Shown here piece by piece: positions 1 through 5,260 of a stretch of 5,260 bases of DNA. How positions within the stretch are numbered: the stretch's first letter is position 1; each line of letters opens with the position of its first letter. The stretch comes from an uncultured Lachnospiraceae bacterium. GTDB taxonomy: Bacteria; Bacillota; Clostridia; Lachnospirales; Lachnospiraceae. The stretch is from NCBI GenBank assembly GCA_900313265.1, contig OMRN01000107.1:1-5260 (forward strand), read 5' to 3'. The position numbers and the translations under genes were made by a program. The notes under the pieces were generated by a model. The model was not told the origin of the DNA, searched no databases, and saw nothing but the letters and a program-made list of their open reading frames with translations.

Positions 1-1340
1 AGCCATGCCAGCCCTTTCGGCGTGTATGTGATTTTTTCTCCGCCTACACCTGTCGTCCAATAGTCCAGATTGTTTTCCAGATGCTCAAGATAGGCTTTAT
101 CCTTTGTTTCCCGCCCCATGATAAGCGCGGTTCCGAGATGGACATCGTCCCAGCCGAGCGTCCACTTGTAATCGTCGTCACATTCCTTAAACCATTTTAA
201 GGCATCGTTTTTATAGGATTCTTCCCCGGTCGAAAGATACAGCCACGCAGCGGCAAAACTCAGTTCATCATAGAATCCGCTGAACGAACTATAGAATCCG
301 TTTGCCATCGTATAGCCGTCATCCGATAAGTATTTCGCGGAAAAATCGTAGAGTTCCTTACTGTGCTGTAAGCATTCCTTTGCATATTCCGGATTGCTTT
401 CCTTAAAAACAACCGATGCTGCGGCAAGTGCGGCCGCGGCCTCTCCCGTCACCGTAGAGCCGGGATGCGCGCTGTCCACCTTATAGGACGGCCTTTCCAT
501 CATCATCGTTTCCGCCGGTCCCCACCAGGCATGATCGAGATTTCCGTCCCCGACCTGATAATAGTATTCTTCCTTTCCGGTATGACATTTGATCAGATAA
601 TCATCAATCCATTTAATGTTTGAAAGCGCAAACTCAAGCTGCCCGCTTTCTTCGTATGCCTTCCGGTTCTCATAAACACTCCAGGCAAGAACCGATGCCG
701 TATAGGACATGGGCAGATTGAATTTGACGTTATCTCCGGCATCGTAAAGACCGCCGGTTAAATCCACGTTGTTGTCCGCACCGTCCTCCAGTGCAGAATC
801 CCCTCTCCAGTTACACCTGGTTTTTTCCGGCAGATCCCCGGAACGCTGCAGTTCGTAGAAAAGAAGCGATTTCTGCAGTGCTTCCCCGTAATTAAAATCA
901 CCGGTTCCCTTTCGTCCTTCGTATTTGTCGGCATACAGTGAAAGATTTCCGGTATCGGTAAACGAGTTTGCCGTCTTCCCGTTTTGTGTTCCGGCATTCT
1001 GAGGGGGCAAAGGATTCTCATCCCCGGAATTTACCGTACCCGGATCATTCGTTTCCACCACCTTATAGGATGCACTTTCGGATGTTCCTTCCGCCGTTTT
1101 TTTATTCCCGGATTTCAGTGCGGAGGTTACACATACGGCCGCAACAATGCCGGTTACAAGAAGCAGCGCACTGATAATAATCGGAACCCGCCATTTGCGG
1201 ATTCCGGTTTTCGGAGTGCTGTTTTTATTTTCTTCTTCTGCCGGTACTTCCCTGAAACTGCCGGACGAATCACCGTTCTTAACCGGATTGTCCGTTTCGG
1301 ATGCTTCCGGTTTAAAATTGTCTTTCTCGTAATCTGTCAT
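1..1340 (-). CDS. Membrane-anchored GH9 glycoside hydrolase (endoglucanase-type cellulase), C-terminus cut by the window edge
   Basis: Family 9 glycoside hydrolases cleave beta-1,4-glucans such as cellulose by an inverting mechanism. Reading leftwards from the ATG at 1340, 446 residues are open without a frameshift. Residues 1-51 are a polar, acidic tail ending in basic IRKWR; about 52-75 is a hydrophobic segment ([20 protein letters not shown]); about 76-146 is a Ser/Thr/Asn/Gly-rich linker. The catalytic domain begins near [10 protein letters not shown] (149 on). [12 protein letters not shown] (196-207) is the GH9 signature, with D200 and D203 matching the catalytic-base aspartates. Further family landmarks are DHAWWGPAE (269-277), [13 protein letters not shown] (293-305), [12 protein letters not shown] (357-368), [11 protein letters not shown] (393-403) and YTPKGLAW (439-446). 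The catalytic acid Glu and any C-terminal binding module lie outside the window. An in-frame TAA lies a few codons upstream, so the ATG is the likely start, although its own ribosome site is weak. The hydrophobic segment probably acts as an uncleaved signal anchor with the enzyme outside the cell. Family assignment is firm; exact substrate is not. Confidence 0.93.
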   Translation of the reverse strand, partial: MTDYEKDNFKPEASETDNPVKNGDSSGSFREVPAEEENKNSTPKTGIRKWRVPIIISALLLVTGIVAAVCVTSALKSGNKKTAEGTSESASYKVVETNDPGTVNSGDENPLPPQNAGTQNGKTANSFTDTGNLSLYADKYEGRKGTGDFNYGEALQKSLLFYELQRSGDLPEKTRCNWRGDSALEDGADNNVDLTGGLYDAGDNVKFNLPMSYTASVLAWSVYENRKAYEESGQLEFALSNIKWIDDYLIKCHTGKEEYYYQVGDGNLDHAWWGPAETMMMERPSYKVDSAHPGSTVTGEAAAALAAASVVFKESNPEYAKECLQHSKELYDFSAKYLSDDGYTMANGFYSSFSGFYDELSFAAAWLYLSTGEESYKNDALKWFKECDDDYKWTLGWDDVHLGTALIMGRETKDKAYLEHLENNLDYWTTGVGGEKITYTPKGLAW

Positions 1341-1376
1341 TCTTTTAATAATCGTCTCTCTTTTTTATTTAGAAAT

Positions 1377-1408
1377 ACCCTCCTTAGCGAAAATCGGATA
1401 AGGAGGGT
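1377..1408 (-). terminator. Perfect 10-bp inverted repeat between lipid kinase and GH9 gene; possible terminator or leader attenuator
   Basis: The arms ACCCTCCTTA (1377-1386) and TAAGGAGGGT (1399-1408) are exact reverse complements around a 12-base loop. Read on the minus strand the hairpin starts about 43 bases after the lipid-kinase stop. It is preceded by GAA and followed by the moderately T-rich ATTTCT. That fits a weak intrinsic terminator for the argC-plsC-lipid kinase transcript. The T tract is poor and interrupted, so termination may be partial. Only 36 bases separate it from the GH9 ATG, so if the GH9 promoter lies upstream of it, it would be part of the GH9 leader. The 3' arm on the minus strand contains AAGGAGGG, a strong Shine-Dalgarno sequence, but too far from the GH9 start to serve it directly. 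Confidence 0.6.
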
Positions 1409-1450
1409 TTCATTTATCGGCTGTAATTAAACCATGCTCCGGATGTCCGG

Positions 1451-2305
1451 TTATTTAAAGACTTCGTATTCCGTTACGTTCAAAACCGTATCGCCGTCAA
1501 TCTGCATGGCCATCGGAATACTGAATTTTACTTTAATCTTCTTTGCCGGAATGACGGTTATCATATCCGTCTTTTCCACATGTTTTCCTTCAAAAATCTT
1601 CGGGAAGGTGGAAAGCGTTTTAATCTTGCCGGATCCGTGCCAGATGACACAGGTTAATCCGTCGCTTAAACGGTCCTGATCGGGCGCTTCCTTCATTCCG
1701 CCGCCGTAGTAACGTCCGTTCATGGCGGATGCCAGCCATACCTTTTCAAAGGTCTGCTCTTTGCCGTCATCGATGGTTACCGTTGCGGTAGGGCATTTGT
1801 ATTTGAAAAGAAGAATATTAATCGAAAGCGATGTATAATTGATTTTCTTCTTTCCCTGTGCTTTCATTTCATCCGCGATTTCGCAGCACATTCCGTCCAC
1901 ACCGTAACCGATGCCGTTTATGAATTTTCTCGTTTCACCGTTCACGCGAATGGTCGGAAGATTGCGGATAAATTTACGGATGTCGGTGTATCCTTCGGTC
2001 GGATAGTTCTCGACAATATCTTTTAAGAAATCATTTCCCGTTCCGCCGGAAATTAAATACACCGGACAGGGAATTTCATAATCGTTTAAATCATTCGCCA
2101 GACGGTTGATTGTTCCGTCACCGCCGACAAAATAAACGATATCTTCTGCCGTAAGGCCTTTGAAAAATTCAAGAGCGTCAAGACCGACTAAATTAATCTT
2201 CTTGTACTCATCTCCCTCGCTTGCCCCCAAAGACGTAAGGAGCGCATCCGCTCTGGCTTCACCCTCTCCGTTGTTGGATAAGTGATTAAACAATACATAA
2301 TTCAT
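1451..2305 (-). CDS. Diacylglycerol kinase family lipid kinase (DgkB/YegS-like)
   Basis: The 284-residue product is a soluble, membrane-associating lipid kinase of the DAGK catalytic family. Such enzymes phosphorylate diacylglycerol or a related lipid with ATP; in Bacillota DgkB returns diacylglycerol from lipoteichoic acid synthesis to phosphatidic acid. The nucleotide-binding signature GGDGTINRLAND is at 61-72, followed by the second conserved glycine loop SGGTGNDF (86-93), where many relatives have P-L-G-T-G-N-D. FINGIGYGVDG (128-138), MNGRYYGGGMKEAPD (195-209) with DGLTCV (215-220), and MQIDGD (267-272) match the family's later blocks; the last corresponds to the region of the catalytic-base Asp in DgkB. 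Length is typical. The ATG is preceded by AAGGAGGG (2313-2320) at good spacing, and the gene begins 30 bases after the plsC stop, so the two are probably co-transcribed. Which lipid it uses (diacylglycerol, sphingoid base, undecaprenol-type) cannot be read from the sequence; diacylglycerol is favoured by the PlsC neighbour. Confidence 0.9.
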   Translation of the reverse strand: MNYVLFNHLSNNGEGEARADALLTSLGASEGDEYKKINLVGLDALEFFKGLTAEDIVYFVGGDGTINRLANDLNDYEIPCPVYLISGGTGNDFLKDIVENYPTEGYTDIRKFIRNLPTIRVNGETRKFINGIGYGVDGMCCEIADEMKAQGKKKINYTSLSINILLFKYKCPTATVTIDDGKEQTFEKVWLASAMNGRYYGGGMKEAPDQDRLSDGLTCVIWHGSGKIKTLSTFPKIFEGKHVEKTDMITVIPAKKIKVKFSIPMAMQIDGDTVLNVTEYEVFK

Positions 2306-2335
2306 TCTGCTACCCTCCTTAAAACCCCATATATT

Positions 2336-3142
2336 TTACAGCGCTTCCAGAATTTTTTCTCTTACTTCATCGGAAAGCTCTGCGGTTTTCATCTTTGCCA
2401 CTCTCTCGGCCGGAATGACATCCACAACTTTTAACGAAACCGTGGTATGTCTCCAGGGTGTACGTTTCTTTACCAGATTGGTATTCTTAACCGCTAAAAC
2501 AACCAACGGACACTTTGCCTTGGTTGCGATTTTAAAAGCACCGTTTTTAAATTCCAACAGTTTTTCTTCCGTACGGTTTCTGGTTCCTTCCGGGAAAATA
2601 AATACCGACGTCTGGCCGTTTTTGATTTTATCCGCTGCCTTGTTAATCGTAACGATTGCATTTTTCACCTGATCCCTGTCGATTGCCATGAATCCGGCCT
2701 TGCGGACAATTCCCCCCGCTACCGGAAGATTGAAATTCTCGGGTTTCGAGATAAAAATCAACGGTTTAAGCGGAATATGCGTCATGATGGAAATCGGATC
2801 GTAGTTGGATAAGTGATTTGAGACAACCAGACATTTTTCATCCTTCGGAATTTTCTCGATTCCTTCCACTTTTACGGATGTATTGGTGAAAAAGAGAATA
2901 TACTTCATCGTCTCCGTTGCAATCCACTGAAAGACCGGATCCGGATCGTATTCCACTTTCTTAATATTGCAGATTGCCCCGAGAATAAGGGCAAAAAGCA
3001 GATAAAGCGCAGCCCAGATGATAAAGAATCCCACGCACATTCCAAGGAATGCCGGAATATGATACCACTGCGTATAAAGGTGGCAGGGAATTGCTACACC
3101 GATTGCCGTGAGCACACCCATCGCCATTAAAATATAAACCAT
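2336..3142 (-). CDS. plsC: 1-acyl-sn-glycerol-3-phosphate acyltransferase (PlsC/LPLAT family)
   Basis: PlsC transfers an acyl chain to the sn-2 position of lysophosphatidic acid to make phosphatidic acid, at the inner face of the cytoplasmic membrane. The 268-residue product has all the acyltransferase blocks in order: NHLSNYD (109-115), the HX4D catalytic pair H110 and D115; GFMAIDRD (150-157); FPEGTRNR (183-190), the acceptor-phosphate binding motif; and CPLVVLAVKNTN (211-222), the proline-containing fourth block. Two hydrophobic segments precede the domain, about 2-22 and 30-57, so the protein is membrane-embedded through its N-terminus. The ATG at 3142 follows a strong GGAGGGAG site (3146-3153). 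The gene starts 65 bases after the argC stop and is followed after 30 bases by the lipid kinase, consistent with one operon. Family assignment is firm. Some LPLAT homologues act on other lysolipids, so the exact acceptor is inferred. Confidence 0.92.
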   Translation of the reverse strand: MVYILMAMGVLTAIGVAIPCHLYTQWYHIPAFLGMCVGFFIIWAALYLLFALILGAICNIKKVEYDPDPVFQWIATETMKYILFFTNTSVKVEGIEKIPKDEKCLVVSNHLSNYDPISIMTHIPLKPLIFISKPENFNLPVAGGIVRKAGFMAIDRDQVKNAIVTINKAADKIKNGQTSVFIFPEGTRNRTEEKLLEFKNGAFKIATKAKCPLVVLAVKNTNLVKKRTPWRHTTVSLKVVDVIPAERVAKMKTAELSDEVREKILEAL

Positions 3143-3207
3143 TTTCTCCCTCCAGAATCAACTACAAACGTAGTTTCATTGTCAGATTTTTTACATTTCC
3201 CGATTAA

Positions 3208-4170
3208 TTACATTTTCTCCAGTTTCAATCCCGTCTCCTGAGGCAGCCCGAGCCGGATATTCATGCACTGAATTGCGGCGCCCGAAGCTCCTTTTCCGAG
3301 ATTATCAAAAATCGAAGAAACCAGAATTCTCTCTTCATTACCGGTAACGTAGATTAAAACGTCGTCCCTGCCGGACATGATATTCGCAGGGAAAAACGAA
3401 CTTAATTCTTCTTCGGCACCATACGGCATAACATGAATAAAATCTTCTCCTTCAAAGAACTTACAAAAACCGTCCCGTACTTCTTCCGGTGTTGCCTTCT
3501 TCTTCATTAAATCCGTATATACCGGGAATGTCACAATCATGCCGCTGTAATAATCATCGACCACGGGAACAAAAAGAGGTGATCTTTTAAGTCCCGAAAC
3601 GGCTTTCATCTCTTTTAAATGCTTATGTTTCTGCGAAAGCGCATACATCCTCGGTGCAAATAAATCCGGTGTTTTTCCCTCTCCTTCATAAAGTGCGATG
3701 GCTTTCTTTCCCGCTCCGGAATATCCGGAAAGAGCATTGACACAGACCGGATAATCATCGGCAATCAGTCCCATGGCAATCATCGGATAAACATCCATTA
3801 AAAATCCCGACGCATAACACCCGGGAACCGCAATCCGCTTTCCGGTACGGATTTTTTCGCGGAAATCCTCTCCGAGTTCGGGAAGTCCGTAAGCCCAGCC
3901 GGGCTCGGTTCTGTGCGCGGTGGACGCATCGATAATCACCGTATGGTCATTGTCCGGATTCACCAGACTGACCGCCTCAACGGAGGCTGCATCCGGCAGA
4001 CAAAGAAACGTAATATCGGAGGCATTGATAAATTTTCTTCGCTCTTCGGGGTCTTTCCGAAGTTCGGAAGAAATATGCAGCAGTTCGATATCATCTCTTG
4101 ACGCAAAACGCTCGTTAATGCGAAGACCGGTTGTTCCCTCGCTTCCGTCAATATAAACCTTTACTTTCAT
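3208..4170 (-). CDS. argC: N-acetyl-gamma-glutamyl-phosphate reductase, uncommon (type 2) form
   Basis: ArgC reduces N-acetyl-glutamyl-5-phosphate with NADPH to N-acetyl-glutamate semialdehyde, the third step of arginine (ornithine) synthesis in the cytoplasm. From the ATG at 4170 the protein has 320 residues. The N-terminal nucleotide-binding motif GSEGTTG is at 9-15; DASTAHR (81-87) and YGLPEL (94-99) follow; PGCYASG (116-122) carries the catalytic cysteine C118; SGYSGAGKK (148-156) and QKHKHLKEM (180-188), with the conserved histidine region, complete the active site; DNLGKGASGAAIQ (289-301) is the family's C-terminal block. Its length and the PGWAYGLPEL and SGYSGAGK wording fit the shorter type 2 form (the 'uncommon form' family) rather than the classic roughly 345-residue type 1. 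An in-frame TTG at 4185 would add five residues, but its last base is the first base of the GGAG ribosome site, so ATG 4170 is preferred. No other arginine gene is visible; plsC follows on the same strand. Confidence 0.93.
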   Translation of the reverse strand: MKVKVYIDGSEGTTGLRINERFASRDDIELLHISSELRKDPEERRKFINASDITFLCLPDAASVEAVSLVNPDNDHTVIIDASTAHRTEPGWAYGLPELGEDFREKIRTGKRIAVPGCYASGFLMDVYPMIAMGLIADDYPVCVNALSGYSGAGKKAIALYEGEGKTPDLFAPRMYALSQKHKHLKEMKAVSGLKRSPLFVPVVDDYYSGMIVTFPVYTDLMKKKATPEEVRDGFCKFFEGEDFIHVMPYGAEEELSSFFPANIMSGRDDVLIYVTGNEERILVSSIFDNLGKGASGAAIQCMNIRLGLPQETGLKLEKM

Positions 4171-4179
4171 TATCTCTTT

Positions 4180-4183
4180 CTCC
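4180..4183 (-). promoter_or_regulatory. Ribosome binding site that fixes the argC start
   Basis: On the minus strand GGAG lies nine bases before ATG 4170. The alternative upstream in-frame TTG (4183-4185) overlaps this GGAG by one base, so it could not be served by it. This supports ATG 4170 and the protein starting MKVKVYIDG, which also matches where the family normally begins. Confidence 0.8.
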
Positions 4184-4203
4184 AAATGTCCATATTCCGT
4201 TAT

Positions 4204-4232
4204 ATTTTACCCTTTTTCCCCAACTTATGCAA
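4204..4232 (-). promoter_or_regulatory. Probable sigma-A promoter for argC and the genes downstream
   Basis: On the minus strand a -35 element TTGCAT (4227-4232) is separated by exactly 17 bases from a -10 element TAAAAT (4204-4209). The -10 matches five of six consensus bases and the -35 three of six. Transcription would begin near 4197, giving a leader of roughly 27 bases that includes the GGAG site. No convincing ArgR operator pair was seen around it. This is the only good promoter found upstream of the four minus-strand genes. Confidence 0.6.
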
Positions 4233-4272
4233 GGTTTCGGGCGTTTAACATCTGTTGTTTTCACGGTTTTCC

Positions 4273-4300
4273 TTGCTTTCGCGGGTAAATTTGCTATTAT
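4273..4300 (+). promoter_or_regulatory. Possible extended -10 promoter for the metallophosphoesterase gene
   Basis: TTGCTT (4273-4278) is followed after 16 bases by TATTAT (4295-4300), which is preceded by TG in the extended -10 position (TGCTATTAT, 4292-4300). Transcription would start near 4307 and leave a leader of about 80 bases before the ATG at 4389. An alternative pairing, TTGCTA (4291-4296) with TAATAT (4312-4317), has only 15 bases between elements and is less likely. It lies back to back with the argC promoter; the two sets of elements do not overlap. Confidence 0.45.
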
Positions 4301-4388
4301 GATGACAGGGTTAATATGACTTATACAATTGAACGAATATAAAGCCGGCCAGACTCCTTTGGCATTCAAATATAAAAAGGTCACTTTC

Positions 4389-5260
4389 ATGAACAAAATT
4401 AAGAAAAACAAAATATATATCGTTTTCATCATCCTTCTTATCCTGCTGATTCTCGCTGCCGGTTTTCTTTTTATTAAACCGCTTCGGAAAATCCCGTCAA
4501 AAATAATAAGCCGTTTTCATCATTCCGGAGAATACATAACGGATATTGAGGAACGAACCATTGTTCTTCCCGGTCTTAAAAATACATACCGCTTCATGTT
4601 CGTTTCCGATCTTCATCTGCTTACGATTAATGATGAAGTTTCCGATGCTTCTTTGGAAGAAATCCGCGGGCGCTACGAATTAAGTTCCGCGAACGGACAT
4701 TCTGCCGCCGATACACTCCCGGCGATTATAAAAAAAGCAAACGAACTGAAACCGGACGCTGTTTTGTTCGGCGGAGACATGCTCGATTTTCTTTCGGAGG
4801 AAAATGCAAAGATTCTTTCCGAAAACTTAGACAAACTCGAAGTTCCGTATATGTACGTTACCGCCGACCATGACATCTGCTGCTGGTGGACCGATTATAC
4901 GTCCGAAGAGGAAGCTTCTCTCCGGGAACTTTTACCTGCCTCGCCCGTTCAGGTGATGGACTATGACGAATTTGTCATTCTCGGCATCAGCGACAATACC
5001 TCACAGCTTACACCCGAAGCACTCAGTCAGATTAAAGACGTTTTTGCAACCGGCAAACCCGTCATCGTCATGCAGCATGTTCCCGTCGACTCCGATACCG
5101 AAGACAGTGAAACCCTTCGCATTCTCTCGAAGCAGAACTGGGGCGACCGGGTTTTGTTATGGGGGGAGGGCGATTATTATGATCCGGACGAACCCACAAA
5201 GGAATACTTAAATCTTTTATTGGATCCTTCTTCGAATGTCGCGGCGGTTCTTGCCGGACA
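4389..5260 (+). CDS. Membrane-anchored calcineurin-like metallophosphoesterase, C-terminus cut by the window edge
   Basis: This is a phosphoesterase of the binuclear-metal calcineurin-like superfamily; its substrate is unknown. From ATG 4389, 290 full codons are open to the window edge. The basic start MNKIKKNK is followed by a hydrophobic stretch (about 9-29) and then KPLRK, suggesting an N-terminal signal anchor or signal peptide with the enzyme outside the membrane. Metal-site motifs appear in order: SDLHL (73-77) with D74 and H76; FGGDMLDF (127-134) with D130; VTADHD (157-162) at the place of the usual GNH(D/E) motif; and VMQHVPVD (227-234) with H230. The visible part ends AVLAG plus the bases CA, so the expected GH(x)H motif probably begins exactly at the edge. 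AAAGG (4376-4380), eight bases before the ATG, is a modest ribosome site. Earlier in-frame TTG codons exist (4331, 4359) but would place a polar stretch before the anchor. It is transcribed divergently from argC and shows no functional tie to it. The family is clear; the role is not. Confidence 0.85.
   Translation, partial: MNKIKKNKIYIVFIILLILLILAAGFLFIKPLRKIPSKIISRFHHSGEYITDIEERTIVLPGLKNTYRFMFVSDLHLLTINDEVSDASLEEIRGRYELSSANGHSAADTLPAIIKKANELKPDAVLFGGDMLDFLSEENAKILSENLDKLEVPYMYVTADHDICCWWTDYTSEEEASLRELLPASPVQVMDYDEFVILGISDNTSQLTPEALSQIKDVFATGKPVIVMQHVPVDSDTEDSETLRILSKQNWGDRVLLWGEGDYYDPDEPTKEYLNLLLDPSSNVAAVLAG

Noticed and set aside
984..1430. Plus-strand open frame of 148 codons, and overlapping shorter plus-strand frames
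   Set aside because: It lies antisense to the GH9 gene, whose frame is intact and matches a known family. The translation is rich in Phe and Arg with no recognisable domain, as expected for an antisense shadow.
3160..3175. Small inverted repeat AACTAC / GTAGTT with a 4-base loop between argC and plsC
   Set aside because: The stem is only six mostly weak base pairs and has no T tract, so it is unlikely to end transcription; it may be chance.
4331..4388. N-terminal extension of the metallophosphoesterase from upstream TTG codons at 4331 or 4359
   Set aside because: The frame is open upstream, but an extension would put polar residues before the basic-plus-hydrophobic anchor, and the ATG at 4389 has its own AAAGG site.
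4330..4390. Possible ArgR-type operator half sites and the repeated AATATAAA (4336-4343, 4369-4376) near the divergent promoters
   Set aside because: Only isolated half-site-like matches were seen, with no symmetric partner, and they are far upstream of the argC promoter. An 8-base A/T repeat is expected by chance in such a region.
4148..4432. Minus-strand 94-codon frame beginning with a hydrophobic stretch, resembling a small membrane protein
   Set aside because: The hydrophobic start is the complement of the phosphoesterase's own membrane segment, and the frame crosses both predicted promoters and the argC start. It has no good ribosome site.
1..5260. Search for a defence system, phage or transposon genes, CRISPR repeats, tRNA or riboswitch
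   Set aside because: Every large frame is explained by a metabolic or hydrolytic enzyme family, and the gaps are 30-218 bases without repeat arrays, cloverleaf or transposon-end signals.

Overview
The window looks like chromosomal DNA from an anaerobic, fibre-degrading member of the Bacillota, probably a clostridium near the Lachnospiraceae. This is inferred from the mid-range GC content, strong AAGGAGG-type ribosome binding sites, a GH9 cellulase, and the style of the membrane-anchored proteins. No marker gene fixes the genus.

Four genes lie head to tail on the minus strand, read from right to left: an uncommon-form (type 2) N-acetyl-gamma-glutamyl-phosphate reductase (argC, 3208-4170), a 1-acylglycerol-3-phosphate acyltransferase (PlsC family, 2336-3142), a diacylglycerol-kinase-type lipid kinase (1451-2305), and a membrane-anchored GH9 glycoside hydrolase (start 1340) that runs off the left edge. 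A fifth gene, for a membrane-anchored calcineurin-type metallophosphoesterase, starts at 4389 on the plus strand and runs off the right edge. The 218-base gap at 4171-4388 separates the divergent genes and holds a plausible promoter in each direction.

Gaps of 65 and 30 bases suggest that argC, plsC and the lipid kinase form one transcript. PlsC and the lipid kinase both end at phosphatidic acid, one by acylating lysophosphatidic acid and the other by phosphorylating diacylglycerol, so they form a sensible lipid pair. ArgC belongs to arginine synthesis and has no obvious link to them. A perfect 10-bp hairpin lies between the lipid kinase and the GH9 gene. It either ends the lipid transcript or sits in the cellulase leader as a control element.

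I found no tRNA, rRNA, CRISPR array, insertion sequence, phage gene or defence system. No clearly new biological system is visible. The points worth a second look are the anchored cellulase and its leader hairpin, the altered metal-site motif in the phosphoesterase, and the arginine/lipid gene grouping.
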